A stretch of DNA of 64,000 nucleotides from an uncultured Christensenellaceae bacterium (GCA_944376205.1 CALWBV010000001.1:229117-293116), one strand, 5' to 3'. Shown: positions 35,487-44,905, counted from the first letter of the stretch. Translations and numbers: made by a program. Notes: a model not told the origin generated them from the letters alone.

Positions 35487-37235
35487 ATGTCAAATCTCTA
35501 CAAATATCTGAAAAAATACAAAAAACAATTTATCCTCGGTCCCATGTTCAAATTGCTAGAAGCGATATTTGAACTTATCGTACCCGTCGTAATGGCAGAG
35601 ATAATTGACGTAGGTATAGCAAACAGTGACAAACGCTATATCCTTATCATGGGCGGCGTACTCGTGCTTCTTGCCGTGGTAGGTCTTGCGTCTGCTCTCG
35701 TTTGTCAGTATCTCGCTACCGTATGTTCGCAGGGATTCGGCACGGAAGTGAGAAGCGTACTTTTCGATCACATAAATTCCTTGTCGATGAACGAAATGGA
35801 CAAATTCGGCGTATCTTCGATGGTTACCCGTTTTAACAGCGACATCAATCAGATGCAACTCGGCGTAGCAATGCTCATACGTCTTGCTATACGTGCGCCT
35901 TTCCTCGTAATCGGCGCAACTATCTCGGCAATCATTCTCAAACCTTCGATAAGCTGGATATTCCTGGTTACGGCTCCTCTCGTAGCATTGGTGCTGTACG
36001 TGATAATGTCAAAAACAATTCCCGTATATACTAAAAACCAGGCAAAACTCGATAAAATAACTTCAATCGCAAGAGAAAATTTCAGCGGCATGAGAGTCGT
36101 AAGAGCTTTCACCGAACAGGACAGAGAACAAGAAAAGTTTGAAAAGTCAACCGAACAGTATTCAAGAAGCGTGATTGCGATAGGCAGAGTGTCTGCGCTT
36201 CTCAATCCTCTCACCTTTTTGATAATCAACCTCGCTATGGTAGCCATTCTCTATTTCGGCGGTAAAAAAATAAACGTCAACTACATGACTCAAGGCGAAC
36301 TTATAGCTTTCGTCAACTACATGACGCAAATCTCGCTCGCACTCGTCGTAGTGGCTAATATGGTAGTGCTTTTCTCAAAATCTTACGCTTCCGCAAAGCG
36401 TGTGAGCGAACTTCTTGCTACCGAACCCAAGGTTACGGACGACGGCAATACTTCCGTAGAACTTGATAATGACGCCCCCGTAATATCTTTCAAAAACGTA
36501 TCTTTCAGATATAACAACGGCGGCTGTGCTCTCAAAAATCTTTCCGTAGACATAATGAGCGGACAGACTGTAGGTATTATAGGCGGCACGGGAAGCGGTA
36601 AATCGACTATAATCAATCTTCTTCCCCGCTTTTACGACGTATCCGAAGGCGAACTTCTCATAGCCGGTACGGATATAAAGAAATATCCTTTCGGACAATT
36701 GAGAAGTCTTATAGGTCTTGTACCTCAACAATCCATTTTGTTTGCAGGCACAATAAGAAGCAATATGCTGTGGCAAAAACCCGACGCAACGGACGAAGAA
36801 ATAACCGAAGCTCTCAAAATCGCACAGGCGTATGACTTCGTAATGCAGAAAAAAGACAAACTCGACAGCGTAGTGCAGCAAAAAGGCAAAAACTTTTCGG
36901 GCGGACAAAGACAACGCTTGTGCATAGCGCGCGCAGTAGTAGGTAAACCCAAAATTCTAATACTCGACGACAGCATGAGCGCATTGGACTTTGCCACAGA
37001 CCTTGCATTGAGACGAGCCATAAACAACTCTCTCCCCAAAGACACGACAAAGATAATAATCTCACAGCGTGCCACATCAATCAAAAACGCCGACACGATC
37101 ATTGTTATGGATAAAGGCGAACCCGTAGGCATAGGCAAACATGCCCAACTTCTCAAATCGTGCGAAGTTTACAGAGAGATATACGAATCTCAACAGAAAG
37201 CTCCCCACGAAAAGGATGTAAAAAATGAAAAGTAA
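35487..37235 (+). CDS. ABC exporter half-transporter with degenerate catalytic site
   Basis: 582 aa: six membrane helices (residues 1-310) then an ATPase domain. Walker A IGGTGSGKST and signature FSGGQRQR are canonical, but Walker B reads ILILDDSMSALD with Asp in place of the catalytic Glu, and the switch position reads ISQRATS with Gln in place of His. This is the pattern of the degenerate-site subunit of heterodimeric exporters (BmrC, TM287). Its stop overlaps the next gene by 11 bases, and that partner has the reciprocal pattern. Substrate unknown: drugs, lipids or peptides are typical. Confidence 0.92.
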   Translation: MSNLYKYLKKYKKQFILGPMFKLLEAIFELIVPVVMAEIIDVGIANSDKRYILIMGGVLVLLAVVGLASALVCQYLATVCSQGFGTEVRSVLFDHINSLSMNEMDKFGVSSMVTRFNSDINQMQLGVAMLIRLAIRAPFLVIGATISAIILKPSISWIFLVTAPLVALVLYVIMSKTIPVYTKNQAKLDKITSIARENFSGMRVVRAFTEQDREQEKFEKSTEQYSRSVIAIGRVSALLNPLTFLIINLAMVAILYFGGKKINVNYMTQGELIAFVNYMTQISLALVVVANMVVLFSKSYASAKRVSELLATEPKVTDDGNTSVELDNDAPVISFKNVSFRYNNGGCALKNLSVDIMSGQTVGIIGGTGSGKSTIINLLPRFYDVSEGELLIAGTDIKKYPFGQLRSLIGLVPQQSILFAGTIRSNMLWQKPDATDEEITEALKIAQAYDFVMQKKDKLDSVVQQKGKNFSGGQRQRLCIARAVVGKPKILILDDSMSALDFATDLALRRAINNSLPKDTTKIIISQRATSIKNADTIIVMDKGEPVGIGKHAQLLKSCEVYREIYESQQKAPHEKDVKNEK

Positions 37236-38970
37236 GCATACTCTCGTAAGACTCGTATCATATACAAAACCTTATGCTTTTCTGCTGTTTGTTTCTCTTT
37301 TGAGCGCAGTGGTTTCGGTAGCGGTAACACTGCTTATTCCCATACTTACGGGCGACGCTATCGACTATATGGTAGAAGGCAACGTCGATTTTGCAAGCGT
37401 ATTCAAATATATCTATATCCTTATCGCTTTGATCGCCGCAGGCACACTCTTCCAATGGTTGCTCACGGCATGCACCAACTCGCTTACGTTCAGAACCGTA
37501 AGAGACTTGAGAAATCAACTTTTCTCTCACATCAACAAACTGCCCCTCAAATACCTCGATTCTCAACAACAAGGCGACATTACCGCACGCATATCGAGCG
37601 ATATGGATCAGGTGAGCGAAGGTCTTTTGCAAGGTTTCACACAGCTTTTCAGCGGCGTACTGACTATTGTCGCTACAATAGGAATTTTGTTTTACCTCAA
37701 CTGGATAATCGCTCTCGTAGTGCTTGTCCTCACTCCTCTGTCGCTGTTTGTCGCTTCCTTCATCACCAAAAGATCGCATTCGACTTTTGCCGCACAAGCA
37801 GTAAAAAGAGGCGAAGTGAGCGGTTATGTCGAAGAAATATTTGCCGGACACAAACTCGTGCAGGCTTTCTGTCAGGAACAAAACCAAAAAGAAATTTTTG
37901 CCGTGCATAACAACGAACTTTACCGTACGGGATTCAAGTCTCAATTCTACGGCGCACTCGTCAATCCCTGTACCCGATTCGTCAACAACCTCGTTTATGC
38001 AAGCGTAGGCGTTGTGGGCGCTCTCATCGCTCTTTGGGCTGACGCTCCCATGGCACTCACCCCCGGCATGCTCTTTACTTTCCTTATGTATGCCAACCAA
38101 TACACAAAACCTTTCAACGAAATCACCGGCGTCATCACCGAAATACAGTCGGCGTCCGCTGCGGCGAAAAGAATTTTCAGAGTATTGGACGAGGAGCAGG
38201 AAGCAAGCGACGAAAACAACGAAGTTCTTGAAAATTGCGACGGCAGTCTTAAAATTGACAATGTCTACTTCAGTTATATCGCAGACAGACCGCTTATACA
38301 AGGACTCAATCTCGACGTAAAACAAGGTCAACGCATAGCAATCGTAGGTCCTACGGGTTGCGGCAAGACCACTTTGATAAATCTCCTTATGAGATTTTAC
38401 GACGTGAACAGCGGTTCGATATCCATGTCCGGCAAAGACATACGCAATATCACAAGAAAAAGTTTAAGGGACAATTACGGAATGGTTCTTCAGGACAGCT
38501 GGTTGTTCGAAGGAACTATAAAAGAAAATATCGCATACGGCAAATACGACGCAAGCGACGATGATATAATCAATGCCGCCAAACTCGCCAATGCTCACGA
38601 CTTTATAGATAAATTCCCCGATAAGTACGACACCATGCTTACCGAAAACGGCGACAACCTCTCCCAAGGACAAAAACAGCTTTTGTGTATTGCACGCATA
38701 ATGCTTACTCACCCGCCCATGCTTATTCTCGACGAAGCGACGTCGTCAATAGATACCCGTACTGAAATGAAAATTCAGGACGCTTTCTACAACCTTATGC
38801 AAGGCAGAACGTCGTTTATCGTAGCACACCGTTTGTCGACCATAAGAGAATGCGACGTCATACTCGTTATGAAAGACGGTAACATCATCGAACAAGGCAA
38901 TCACAACGAATTGCTTGCAAAGAAAGGTTTCTATTATACTCTCTACAACAGCCAGTTCGAAAACAGCTGA
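37225..38970 (+). CDS. ABC exporter half-transporter, catalytic partner
   Basis: 581 aa: six membrane helices then an ATPase domain with Walker A VGPTGCGKTT, Walker B MLILDEATSSID with the catalytic Glu, and switch VAHRLSTI with His. Its signature loop is LSQGQKQ, altered from LSGGQ. In a heterodimer with the upstream protein, one ATP site therefore combines this Walker A/B with the partner's intact signature (active), and the other is degenerate. Overlap with the upstream gene supports equimolar synthesis. An exporter at the cytoplasmic membrane, BmrD/TM288-like. Confidence 0.93.
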   Translation: MKSKHTLVRLVSYTKPYAFLLFVSLLSAVVSVAVTLLIPILTGDAIDYMVEGNVDFASVFKYIYILIALIAAGTLFQWLLTACTNSLTFRTVRDLRNQLFSHINKLPLKYLDSQQQGDITARISSDMDQVSEGLLQGFTQLFSGVLTIVATIGILFYLNWIIALVVLVLTPLSLFVASFITKRSHSTFAAQAVKRGEVSGYVEEIFAGHKLVQAFCQEQNQKEIFAVHNNELYRTGFKSQFYGALVNPCTRFVNNLVYASVGVVGALIALWADAPMALTPGMLFTFLMYANQYTKPFNEITGVITEIQSASAAAKRIFRVLDEEQEASDENNEVLENCDGSLKIDNVYFSYIADRPLIQGLNLDVKQGQRIAIVGPTGCGKTTLINLLMRFYDVNSGSISMSGKDIRNITRKSLRDNYGMVLQDSWLFEGTIKENIAYGKYDASDDDIINAAKLANAHDFIDKFPDKYDTMLTENGDNLSQGQKQLLCIARIMLTHPPMLILDEATSSIDTRTEMKIQDAFYNLMQGRTSFIVAHRLSTIRECDVILVMKDGNIIEQGNHNELLAKKGFYYTLYNSQFENS

Positions 38971-39001
38971 CAGACATAAGTTTGCAATTTGCTGAAATCT
39001 A

Positions 39002-39030
39002 TTGATTTTTGTAATGAATTTATGTATAAT
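39002..39030 (+). promoter_or_regulatory. Promoter of ilvN
   Basis: -35 TTGATT, 17-base spacer, -10 TATAAT, 30 bases before the ilvN ATG. No T-box or long leader is present. Confidence 0.6.
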
Positions 39031-39060
39031 TATTATAATTTAATGCGAAGAAGGTAAAAA

Positions 39061-39555
39061 ATGAAAAACATTATTTCCATAGTAGTCAAAAATAATTCGG
39101 GTGTACTCGCAAGAGTATCTTCTCTGTTCGGCAGAAGAGGTTTCAATATCGACTCCCTTTCCGTCAGCACGACCGACGATCCTCAAATCTCGAGAATTAC
39201 CGTTGTTGCCGAGAGTGACGACTACGGTCTCGCTCAAATCGTCAATCAATCCAAAAAACTCGAAGAAACAATAAGCGTCAAGGTTCTTGCCGAAAACGAC
39301 AGCGTATGCAGAGAATTGATTTTGGTAAAAGTCATCACTTCAAGTTCGTTTGATAACGGTATCGTACAGCTTGCCGACGAATTCGGTGCGCTTATCCTCG
39401 ATATAACCGCAAAATCAATGATTCTCGAACTTACGGGTACGAGTCAGAAAGTCGACAAGTTTATGGATTCCATCTCCAAACTTTGCGAAGGCAAAGACAT
39501 GCAAATCAAAAACGTATGCCGTACAGGTATCACCGCTATCGACAGAGGTGTGTAA
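39061..39555 (+). CDS. ilvN: Acetolactate synthase regulatory (small) subunit
   Basis: 164 aa. An N-terminal ACT domain (NIISIVVKNNSGVLARVSSLFGRRGFNIDSL) binds valine for feedback control, followed by the second small-subunit domain. Full length for the family. It activates and regulates the catalytic subunit IlvB in branched-chain amino acid synthesis. No ilvB or other ilv gene is adjacent, and it has its own promoter and terminator, so it is an orphan in this window. Confidence 0.94.
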   Translation: MKNIISIVVKNNSGVLARVSSLFGRRGFNIDSLSVSTTDDPQISRITVVAESDDYGLAQIVNQSKKLEETISVKVLAENDSVCRELILVKVITSSSFDNGIVQLADEFGALILDITAKSMILELTGTSQKVDKFMDSISKLCEGKDMQIKNVCRTGITAIDRGV

Positions 39556-39631
39556 TTAATACTGAAAAGCAATGTGAATTTTGATTTGGTCATTCACAAT
39601 GACTTATATTGATTAAAAGAAAGATTTATTA

Positions 39632-39668
39632 AAATAAGGCGGATAGATATCCGCCTTATTTGTTTTTA
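39632..39668 (+). terminator. Intrinsic terminator after ilvN
   Basis: Stem AAATAAGGCGGAT / ATCCGCCTTATTT, four-base loop, followed by GTTTTT. It sits between convergent ilvN and the NYN gene and may serve both. Confidence 0.85.
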
Positions 39669-39678
39669 TCAATTGAAA

Positions 39679-40284
39679 TCAAAAATACTTTTTGAGCAAG
39701 TCGTCAAGTCCCAGCACACTCTGCCCCATCTCTATTTCGCTTTTGGCGTTCAGTTTTCTGTCTATCATATCCTGAAGATCGCTTCTGACTTTTTTCATTT
39801 CGTCTACTTTTTTGCTCTCTATTCCCGTATAAGGCAAAAAGTCCTCGTCTTCGTGCTCGTCAACATTCGAAGGCGCTACACGTTCCATAATAATATAACT
39901 GTCGCATTGTTCTGCCACAAAACTAGGAGATTGAATTCCCATTACCACACGTTTACCGAGTTTCTTGAGTGCGTTTATCATGGCTATACTGTCAAGCTCG
40001 CTGCATATTATAAAAAACGCATCCACGTTTTTATATGTACATGCAATCGTAACCGCATCGATAACCTGACGTATATCCACACGTATTTTTTTGCGATTGC
40101 TCACGGGCAAGGCAACCTCTACCCCGTAAGTCTTGATGAAATTGTTGAAATCATTGTTGCGTTTGTTGTTGTAACCGTAAAGTTTTGCGTAGGCAATCTT
40201 GCCGTCGATTTTGTCCATCGCTTTGACAAAGCTGTCATAAGACAGACGCATACTGTTGAGGTCTACTAATACTGCGTAATTCAT
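39679..40284 (-). CDS. NYN-domain (LabA/PIN-like) putative RNase
   Basis: 201 aa. The NYN fold is marked by the N-terminal acid AVLVDLNSM, a middle KIRVDIRQVIDAVTIA and the third acidic strand AFFIICSELDSIAMINAL followed by GKRVVMG. These supply the Asp cluster that binds metal in PIN-like nucleases. A charged tail of 50 residues follows. NYN proteins are linked to RNA processing or decay, but substrates differ. It stands alone, convergent with ilvN. Confidence 0.8.
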   Translation of the reverse strand: MNYAVLVDLNSMRLSYDSFVKAMDKIDGKIAYAKLYGYNNKRNNDFNNFIKTYGVEVALPVSNRKKIRVDIRQVIDAVTIACTYKNVDAFFIICSELDSIAMINALKKLGKRVVMGIQSPSFVAEQCDSYIIMERVAPSNVDEHEDEDFLPYTGIESKKVDEMKKVRSDLQDMIDRKLNAKSEIEMGQSVLGLDDLLKKYF

Positions 40285-40512
40285 GTTATACCGCTCCCGT
40301 AATTTTTATTTGTCCTCTTCAGTATATTCTACCGCTCCTGCAATATATTAATGTTTGCAAGGTGCGTGCTTTACGTATGTATAAATGCTTGGCTGTTAAA
40401 GCTTTTTAAAATGTTGTTTATTACCGCTCCGCACAAGTGCGGAGATAAGTCGAAATTATTTTTCCCACTTCGTGCAAGTGCGGAGAGTTAATCCAATGCG
40501 AGTATTAATATT

Positions 40513-40760
40513 TTACTAACTCTGTGCGACCGCAGATATTAGTGCAGATTTTTCTTTTTCGAGGTCGCTCGCAAAGGCGCATGCTTGTCGTATGTGACTG
40601 CAATGGATACACCGTTTCTTACTCACTTCGTGCGAACGCAGATAGTGGTGTGATTTTGTGAATTTCTAGCGGTTGTCCAGAGTCCCGAGCGTACTAAACG
40701 TACGTGACGGCGAGGGACGTTCCTAAAATTCGCAAAGGCGCGCCGATATATGCGGTCGCC
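40513..40760. repeat. Dispersed repeat cluster 1 (two units, GCGACC...GGTCGC ends)
   Basis: Two degenerate units begin at about 40513 and 40620, each opening with a form of CTCTGTGCGACCGCAGA and continuing through a T-rich run, GCAAAGGCGC and a GTAC..GTAC palindrome. The cluster is bounded by GCGACCGCA (from 40528) and its reverse complement TGCGGTCGC (40751-40759). A further partial copy (GTGCAAGTGCGGAGA) lies near 40472. This accounts for most of the gene-free stretch 40285-40763. Confidence 0.65.
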
Positions 40761-40763
40761 TCC

Positions 40764-41594
40764 CTATCCTCGTTTATTAAAAAACAGATACTGCTGCGCA
40801 TACCCGGCCATATCGTCTCCGTAAATATCGAGGAGTTCTTTTCTGATAGTCTTTGCGTCGTCGCTGACTTTTCCCGTAATGTCGGTATATACCTTTTTTA
40901 TCCAGGTATCGACGGGGAAAACGTCTTGTTTATGATAGGCAAAGAGAAGAATGCAGTCCGCTACTTTGCTTCCGACTCCCATCAGAGTACAGAGTTTTTT
41001 ATTGGCTTGAATTCCGTCAAGAGCTGATATTGACTCGAGGTCAAAACCGTCCGCCACTTTTCTTGCAGTACATGCCAGATATTTAGCTCTGTAACCTGCG
41101 CCGAGTTTGGCATAGAATTCCTCATCCACGCTTGCCATGGCCTGCGGAGTAGGAAAAGCGTGATAATCGCCTTTATCTTCCCCCAAAGCGTCGCACAGTC
41201 TGTGAATTATTCCCTTTATGCGAGGAATATGGTTGTTGGCGGAGATAATAAAACTTATCAACGTTTCCCACTTATCCTGATTCAGGATTCTTATCCCGTG
41301 TCCGTAATCTATTGCTTGCGACAAAAGAGGTTTATTCTTGAGCGCATTTTTTATTGCGGAATAATCGTTGTCGAGATCGAAAAACTTCCAAAAATACTCT
41401 TTTTCTCCCTCTCCGAAGGTAATTATTGCCTCATTGGCGGATTGTTGTACGATACAACGCTTGTCACGGGTATGTACAACGTATTTTCCTTCGTCGATTG
41501 CATAATATCTGAATATCTGTCCGCAATCCAGGATATGACGTATATCGAAATCCTTCAAATCCGTTATTATTATACTATTCGTTTTGTCCGACAT
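40764..41594 (-). CDS. ogg: 8-oxoguanine DNA glycosylase/AP lyase (OGG1 type)
   Basis: 276 aa. N-terminal OGG domain (DIRHILDCGQIFRYY) and helix-hairpin-helix GPD domain with catalytic Lys in LMGVGSKVADCILLF and Asp in VFPVDTWIKKVY. It removes oxidised guanine and can nick the abasic site. The start chosen is ATG 41594 behind AAAAGG; the frame runs 31 codons further to 41687 without a binding site and beyond the family's usual start. Its gene ends next to repeat cluster 1. Confidence 0.88.
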   Translation of the reverse strand: MSDKTNSIIITDLKDFDIRHILDCGQIFRYYAIDEGKYVVHTRDKRCIVQQSANEAIITFGEGEKEYFWKFFDLDNDYSAIKNALKNKPLLSQAIDYGHGIRILNQDKWETLISFIISANNHIPRIKGIIHRLCDALGEDKGDYHAFPTPQAMASVDEEFYAKLGAGYRAKYLACTARKVADGFDLESISALDGIQANKKLCTLMGVGSKVADCILLFAYHKQDVFPVDTWIKKVYTDITGKVSDDAKTIRKELLDIYGDDMAGYAQQYLFFNKRG

Positions 41595-41813
41595 TTTTGT
41601 ACCTTTTAGAGCTTTTTGTCTAATTTTATCATATATCTTCGCTTTTTTCAAATAATCGTTAAAACGTTTTATATTTTCATAAAGCATTGACGTTTTGTAG
41701 ACATTGCATGCAAATCACACGTACAGAAGACAGTATTTGATTTATTAAAGCCTGCCTTTTTGACAAAAAAGCACGTTTGAGGCTTATATTTATATAAAAC
41801 CCGCAATTTTTTG

Positions 41814-41843
41814 TTGACATTTATATTATAAATATGCTAACAT
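41814..41843 (+). promoter_or_regulatory. Promoter of rplU-prp-rpmA
   Basis: -35 TTGACA and an extended -10 TGCTAACAT with an 18-base spacer, 80 bases before the rplU ATG. Confidence 0.5.
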
Positions 41844-41849
41844 AATCGT

Positions 41850-41920
41850 CGAGCCGCATGAGTAGGGTCTGAAAGTGTCTATGACCACCCGATCAGCGAG
41901 ACTGGTAAGAGGAGGTATTT
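41850..41920 (+). ncRNA. Ribosomal protein L21 leader
   Basis: The transcribed leader GAGCCGCATGAGTAGGGTCT to the AGAGGAGG before rplU contains GATCAGCGAGACTGGTAAGA, which resembles the conserved L21 leader of low-GC Gram-positives, where the mRNA is thought to be bound by L21 for feedback. Identified by position and resemblance, not by a covariance search. Confidence 0.6.
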
Positions 41921-41922
41921 CA

Positions 41923-42228
41923 ATGTACGCAATCGTTTTGACAGGTGGCAAGCAATACAAAGTTGCCGAAGGCGAAACCATCAAGGTTGAAAAGCTCGAC
42001 GCAGAAGTCGGCGCAAACGTTGATTTGGAAGTAGTTATGGTAAGCAACGACGGTAAGGTTTCTTGCGGCAAAGACGCTGCCAAGGCAAAGGTAGTTGCCA
42101 AGGTTGTAGCTCAGGACAAGGCAAAGAAGGTCGTAGTCTTCAAGTACAAGTCCAAGAAGAATGAGCGTAAGCGTCAGGGTCACAGACAGCCCTTTACTGC
42201 TTTGAAGATTGAATCTATTAAGGCATAA
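41923..42228 (+). CDS. rplU: 50S ribosomal protein L21
   Basis: 101 aa, [18 protein letters not shown] onward, with the family's C-terminal [16 protein letters not shown] structural protein of the large subunit. The frame opens earlier, at 41875, but ATG 41923 gives the normal N-terminus and follows AGAGGAGG; the upstream part is leader RNA. The stop overlaps the prp start (TAATG). Confidence 0.98.
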   Translation: MYAIVLTGGKQYKVAEGETIKVEKLDAEVGANVDLEVVMVSNDGKVSCGKDAAKAKVVAKVVAQDKAKKVVVFKYKSKKNERKRQGHRQPFTALKIESIKA

Positions 42229-42557
42229 TGACCAAAGTTATCGTAACAAAACACGGCAATAGCATCGTAGAGATAGAATGCGACGGACATACGGGTTACG
42301 GAGTACACGGCGAAGACGTGGTATGCTCTGCCCTCTCGTCGATAGTACAGACAGCAGTCCTCGGATTGTTTCAGGTAGTCGGCGTAAACGTGGATTACAA
42401 AGTCAACGACAAAAAAGGCTATCTCAAGGCTTCCCTCCCCAGGGATTTGGACGATGCCACAAGGCATGACTGTGACGTAATACTCAATACAATGTTTTTG
42501 GGAATAACGGACTTACACGAAGGCTTTTCTGATTTTATAGAATTGGAGGTAAGATAA
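42228..42557 (+). CDS. prp: Ribosomal-processing cysteine protease Prp
   Basis: 109 aa. Catalytic pair His in DGHTGYG and Cys in [10 protein letters not shown], spaced as in Staphylococcus Prp (YsxB). It cuts the N-terminal leader from L27 before or during ribosome assembly. The substrate is the next gene, one base downstream, and its leader is present there, which supports the call. Translationally coupled to rplU. Confidence 0.95.
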   Translation: MTKVIVTKHGNSIVEIECDGHTGYGVHGEDVVCSALSSIVQTAVLGLFQVVGVNVDYKVNDKKGYLKASLPRDLDDATRHDCDVILNTMFLGITDLHEGFSDFIELEVR

Positions 42558-42558
42558 T

Positions 42559-42834
42559 ATGTTTATTAATATTCAGTTATTTGCTCACAAGAAGGGTGTT
42601 GGTAGCTCGAGAAACGGTAGAGATTCTGAATCCAAAAGACTCGGACCCAAGAGAGCTGACGGTCAATACGTATTGGCAGGCAACATTCTCGTAAGACAAA
42701 GAGGAACGAAGTTCCACGTTGGCAACAACGTAGGCATCGGCAAGGACGATACCCTCTATGCTCTTATTAACGGCGAAGTAAGATTCGAACACAAGGGCAA
42801 GGACAAAAAGCAAGTCAGCGTTTATCCTAGATAA
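42559..42834 (+). CDS. rpmA: 50S ribosomal protein L27 with Prp-cleaved leader
   Basis: 91 aa. The first nine residues MFINIQLFA carry the Firmicutes leader; Prp cuts after the Phe, leaving [15 protein letters not shown], the normal L27 N-terminus that reaches the peptidyl transferase centre. GGAGG lies inside the prp end. In most clostridia obg follows; here a terminator and repeat cluster 2 follow instead. Confidence 0.98.
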   Translation: MFINIQLFAHKKGVGSSRNGRDSESKRLGPKRADGQYVLAGNILVRQRGTKFHVGNNVGIGKDDTLYALINGEVRFEHKGKDKKQVSVYPR

Positions 42835-42852
42835 CCGCAAACAAAAGAAATC

Positions 42853-42878
42853 AAGGGACTCGAAAGAGTCCCTTTTTT
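42853..42878 (+). terminator. Intrinsic terminator after rpmA
   Basis: Perfect stem AAGGGACTC / GAGTCCCTT with a GAAA tetraloop and a U run. Confidence 0.92.
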
Positions 42879-43002
42879 ATTTATATTCATTGTTTTGTAA
42901 TATTGATTCTGAATATAGATTGCAAGAAAGCATTATTGATTTTCACAAAGGAGCCTTCCTCTTTTACGAAATACACACGACTTTGAAAAAATTAAAAACA
43001 CC

Positions 43003-43416
43003 ACCCTCATGCGACCGCAGAGATTGGTGCGATTTTTCTTTTTCAAGACCGACTACGACAGGAGCGTACTAGCCGTACGTGACTTAGTAATAGCGCTAAA
43101 GACAAAAGAAAAAGGTGCGCAGCTAATATTACCGACTCTGTGCGACCGCAGAGATTGGTGCAGAGTTGCGATTTTGAAAAGAGTTTGCGACTAGCTCAAA
43201 ACCGCAAATATGTTTCGTTATCTTCCCTACTCTGTGCGAACGTCGCAGACAAAGGCAAAATATGCGCCGCTATATTACTAACTGCGTGCGACCTTGGAGA
43301 AGGGTGTGATTTTTTCTTTTTCTAGGTCGTCCGCAAAGGAGCGTACTTGCCGTACGTAACTGAAGCGGGTGTACCGCTGACAAAAGGAAAAGGCGCTCCC
43401 TTATACAAGGTCGCCT
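43003..43416. repeat. Dispersed repeat cluster 2 (about four units)
   Basis: Units start near 43003, 43130, 43225 and 43275 with forms of CTCTGTGCGACCGCAGAG. Two contain GAGCGTACTNGCCGTACGT. The cluster ends in AAGGTCGCC (about 43408-43416), inverted to the opening GCGACC. It is the same family as 40513-40760 and fills the gap between rpmA and rng. Short frames within encode a repeated CDRRDWC peptide and are not credible genes. 42879-43002 is AT-rich with nothing seen. Confidence 0.65.
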
Positions 43417-44905
43417 AATAAAGCATTTTAGCATTATTAGGCAAATCCAACACCGCACCGTGCAATACCTTTACTTCAAATTTCTCTATGTGCATATTCT
43501 CATCGCTTCTGATGTAAATACGTCTGTCACGCCACTCGCCAGCACACTCTTTTTCAAGAAGTCGATAGGCAAAAAGTTTGTGACTGACACTGGGAGCGAG
43601 AGTAACGAGGACCGCTTTGTTATCCTTGCAAGCAAAGACATCGTTGAGATAGTTTTTAAGTCTGGACGCCATTACCTCGTCACTCAATACATATCCGTCG
43701 CCGTTGCAATAAGGACAAGTCTGAAGCATTACGCTTTCAAGCATGCTTCTGGTCTTTTTTCTCGTAAGCTCCACAAGTCCTAAAGGAGTCATGCCGATAA
43801 GCGAAGTTTTAGTCCTGTCTTTTGAGAGGTATTCCTGAAGTATCTCAAGCACTTTTTGAGAGTGTTCGGGATTTTCCATATCTATAAAATCTATTACTAC
43901 GATACCGCCGATATTGCGCACTCTCAATTGTCTGGCAATCTCTTTTGCGGCAATACAATTGGTGTCGAATACAGTCTGTTCGAGATTTTTCTCTCCTACA
44001 TACTTACCTGTATTTACATCTATTACGGTCAACGCTTCTGTACGGTCTATTATAAGATATGCACCGTTGGCAAGCACGACTTTTCTTTGCAAAAGCGCCG
44101 ATATCTGTTTTGTGATACCGTACTTCTTCTGCATATTCTCTTTTCCCTCGTACAAAACGAACAAATCGGGTTTCTTTTCGTTGAGAGAAGAAAATGCCGT
44201 TTTGAATTCCTCGAGAAGCTTTTTGTCATTGATAACTATGTGATCGACATCGTCTCTCAACATATCTCTTACGGCACGTATAGCCACGCCTTCTTCCTTA
44301 TACAAGAGCGAACCGGCAGGCTTTGTCTGATTGAGTTGTTTTATTTTATTCCATTTCGCAACAAGATCGTCGATTTCTTCCTTTATCTCTTCTTTGCTGC
44401 AATCTACCGACTGCGTACGGAAGATAAGACCGTATCCTTCGGGTTTAACGGTTGCGGCAAAGTCAAGGAGTTGTTGCTTGATTTTTTCGTCCGTTATCTT
44501 TCTGCTTACGCCCACATAGTCGATTTGCGGCATAAGCACAACTCCTCTGCCCGGCAAAGTAATGTTCATCGTTATACGTGCGCCCTTCGAACCGAATTGC
44601 TCTTTTGTGACTTGACACATAATCGTATCGCCGGATTTCAGATTTAGCTTTTTGTCGGTAACGTCCTTGAGTATTTCGCCGTACTCAAGCGTATCACCTG
44701 CATACAAAAAAGCGTTTTTCTCCAGCCCGATATTGACAAAAGCCGCCTGCATACCGTTGAGCACGTTTTGAACTTTGCCCTTATAGATATTGCCGACGAG
44801 TCTCGTCATATTTTTTCTCTCTACCCAAAATTCGACAAGTTCGCCGTCGGCGACTATACAAACCTGTGTATCGCTGGGATTGACGCTTATAAGTATGTCT
44901 TTCAT
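43415..44905 (-). CDS. rng: Ribonuclease G/E family endoribonuclease
   Basis: 496 aa. N-terminal S1 RNA-binding domain (VERKNMTRLVGNIYKG, GMQAAFVNIGLEKNAFLY), a DNase I-like catalytic part with acidic residues in VIDVNTGKYVG and VVIDFIDME, and the CPYCNGDG zinc-link near residue 400 that joins subunits. No long C-terminal scaffold, so the RNase G-like short form. It matures rRNA and starts mRNA decay. The gene overlaps the DUF2344 gene upstream by four bases, the standard clostridial arrangement. Confidence 0.94.
   Translation of the reverse strand: MKDILISVNPSDTQVCIVADGELVEFWVERKNMTRLVGNIYKGKVQNVLNGMQAAFVNIGLEKNAFLYAGDTLEYGEILKDVTDKKLNLKSGDTIMCQVTKEQFGSKGARITMNITLPGRGVVLMPQIDYVGVSRKITDEKIKQQLLDFAATVKPEGYGLIFRTQSVDCSKEEIKEEIDDLVAKWNKIKQLNQTKPAGSLLYKEEGVAIRAVRDMLRDDVDHIVINDKKLLEEFKTAFSSLNEKKPDLFVLYEGKENMQKKYGITKQISALLQRKVVLANGAYLIIDRTEALTVIDVNTGKYVGEKNLEQTVFDTNCIAAKEIARQLRVRNIGGIVVIDFIDMENPEHSQKVLEILQEYLSKDRTKTSLIGMTPLGLVELTRKKTRSMLESVMLQTCPYCNGDGYVLSDEVMASRLKNYLNDVFACKDNKAVLVTLAPSVSHKLFAYRLLEKECAGEWRDRRIYIRSDENMHIEKFEVKVLHGAVLDLPNNAKMLY

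Noticed and set aside
38971..39060. T-box or attenuator before ilvN
   Set aside because: The leader is only about 25 bases after the predicted promoter; no room for a T-box.
42890..43325. Short frames encoding a repeated CDRRDWC peptide between rpmA and rng
   Set aside because: The peptide recurs because the DNA repeat recurs; no ribosome binding sites and no conserved length.
40513..43416. CRISPR array in the repeat clusters
   Set aside because: Units are degenerate and of unequal length and spacing, there are no uniform spacers, and no cas genes are near.
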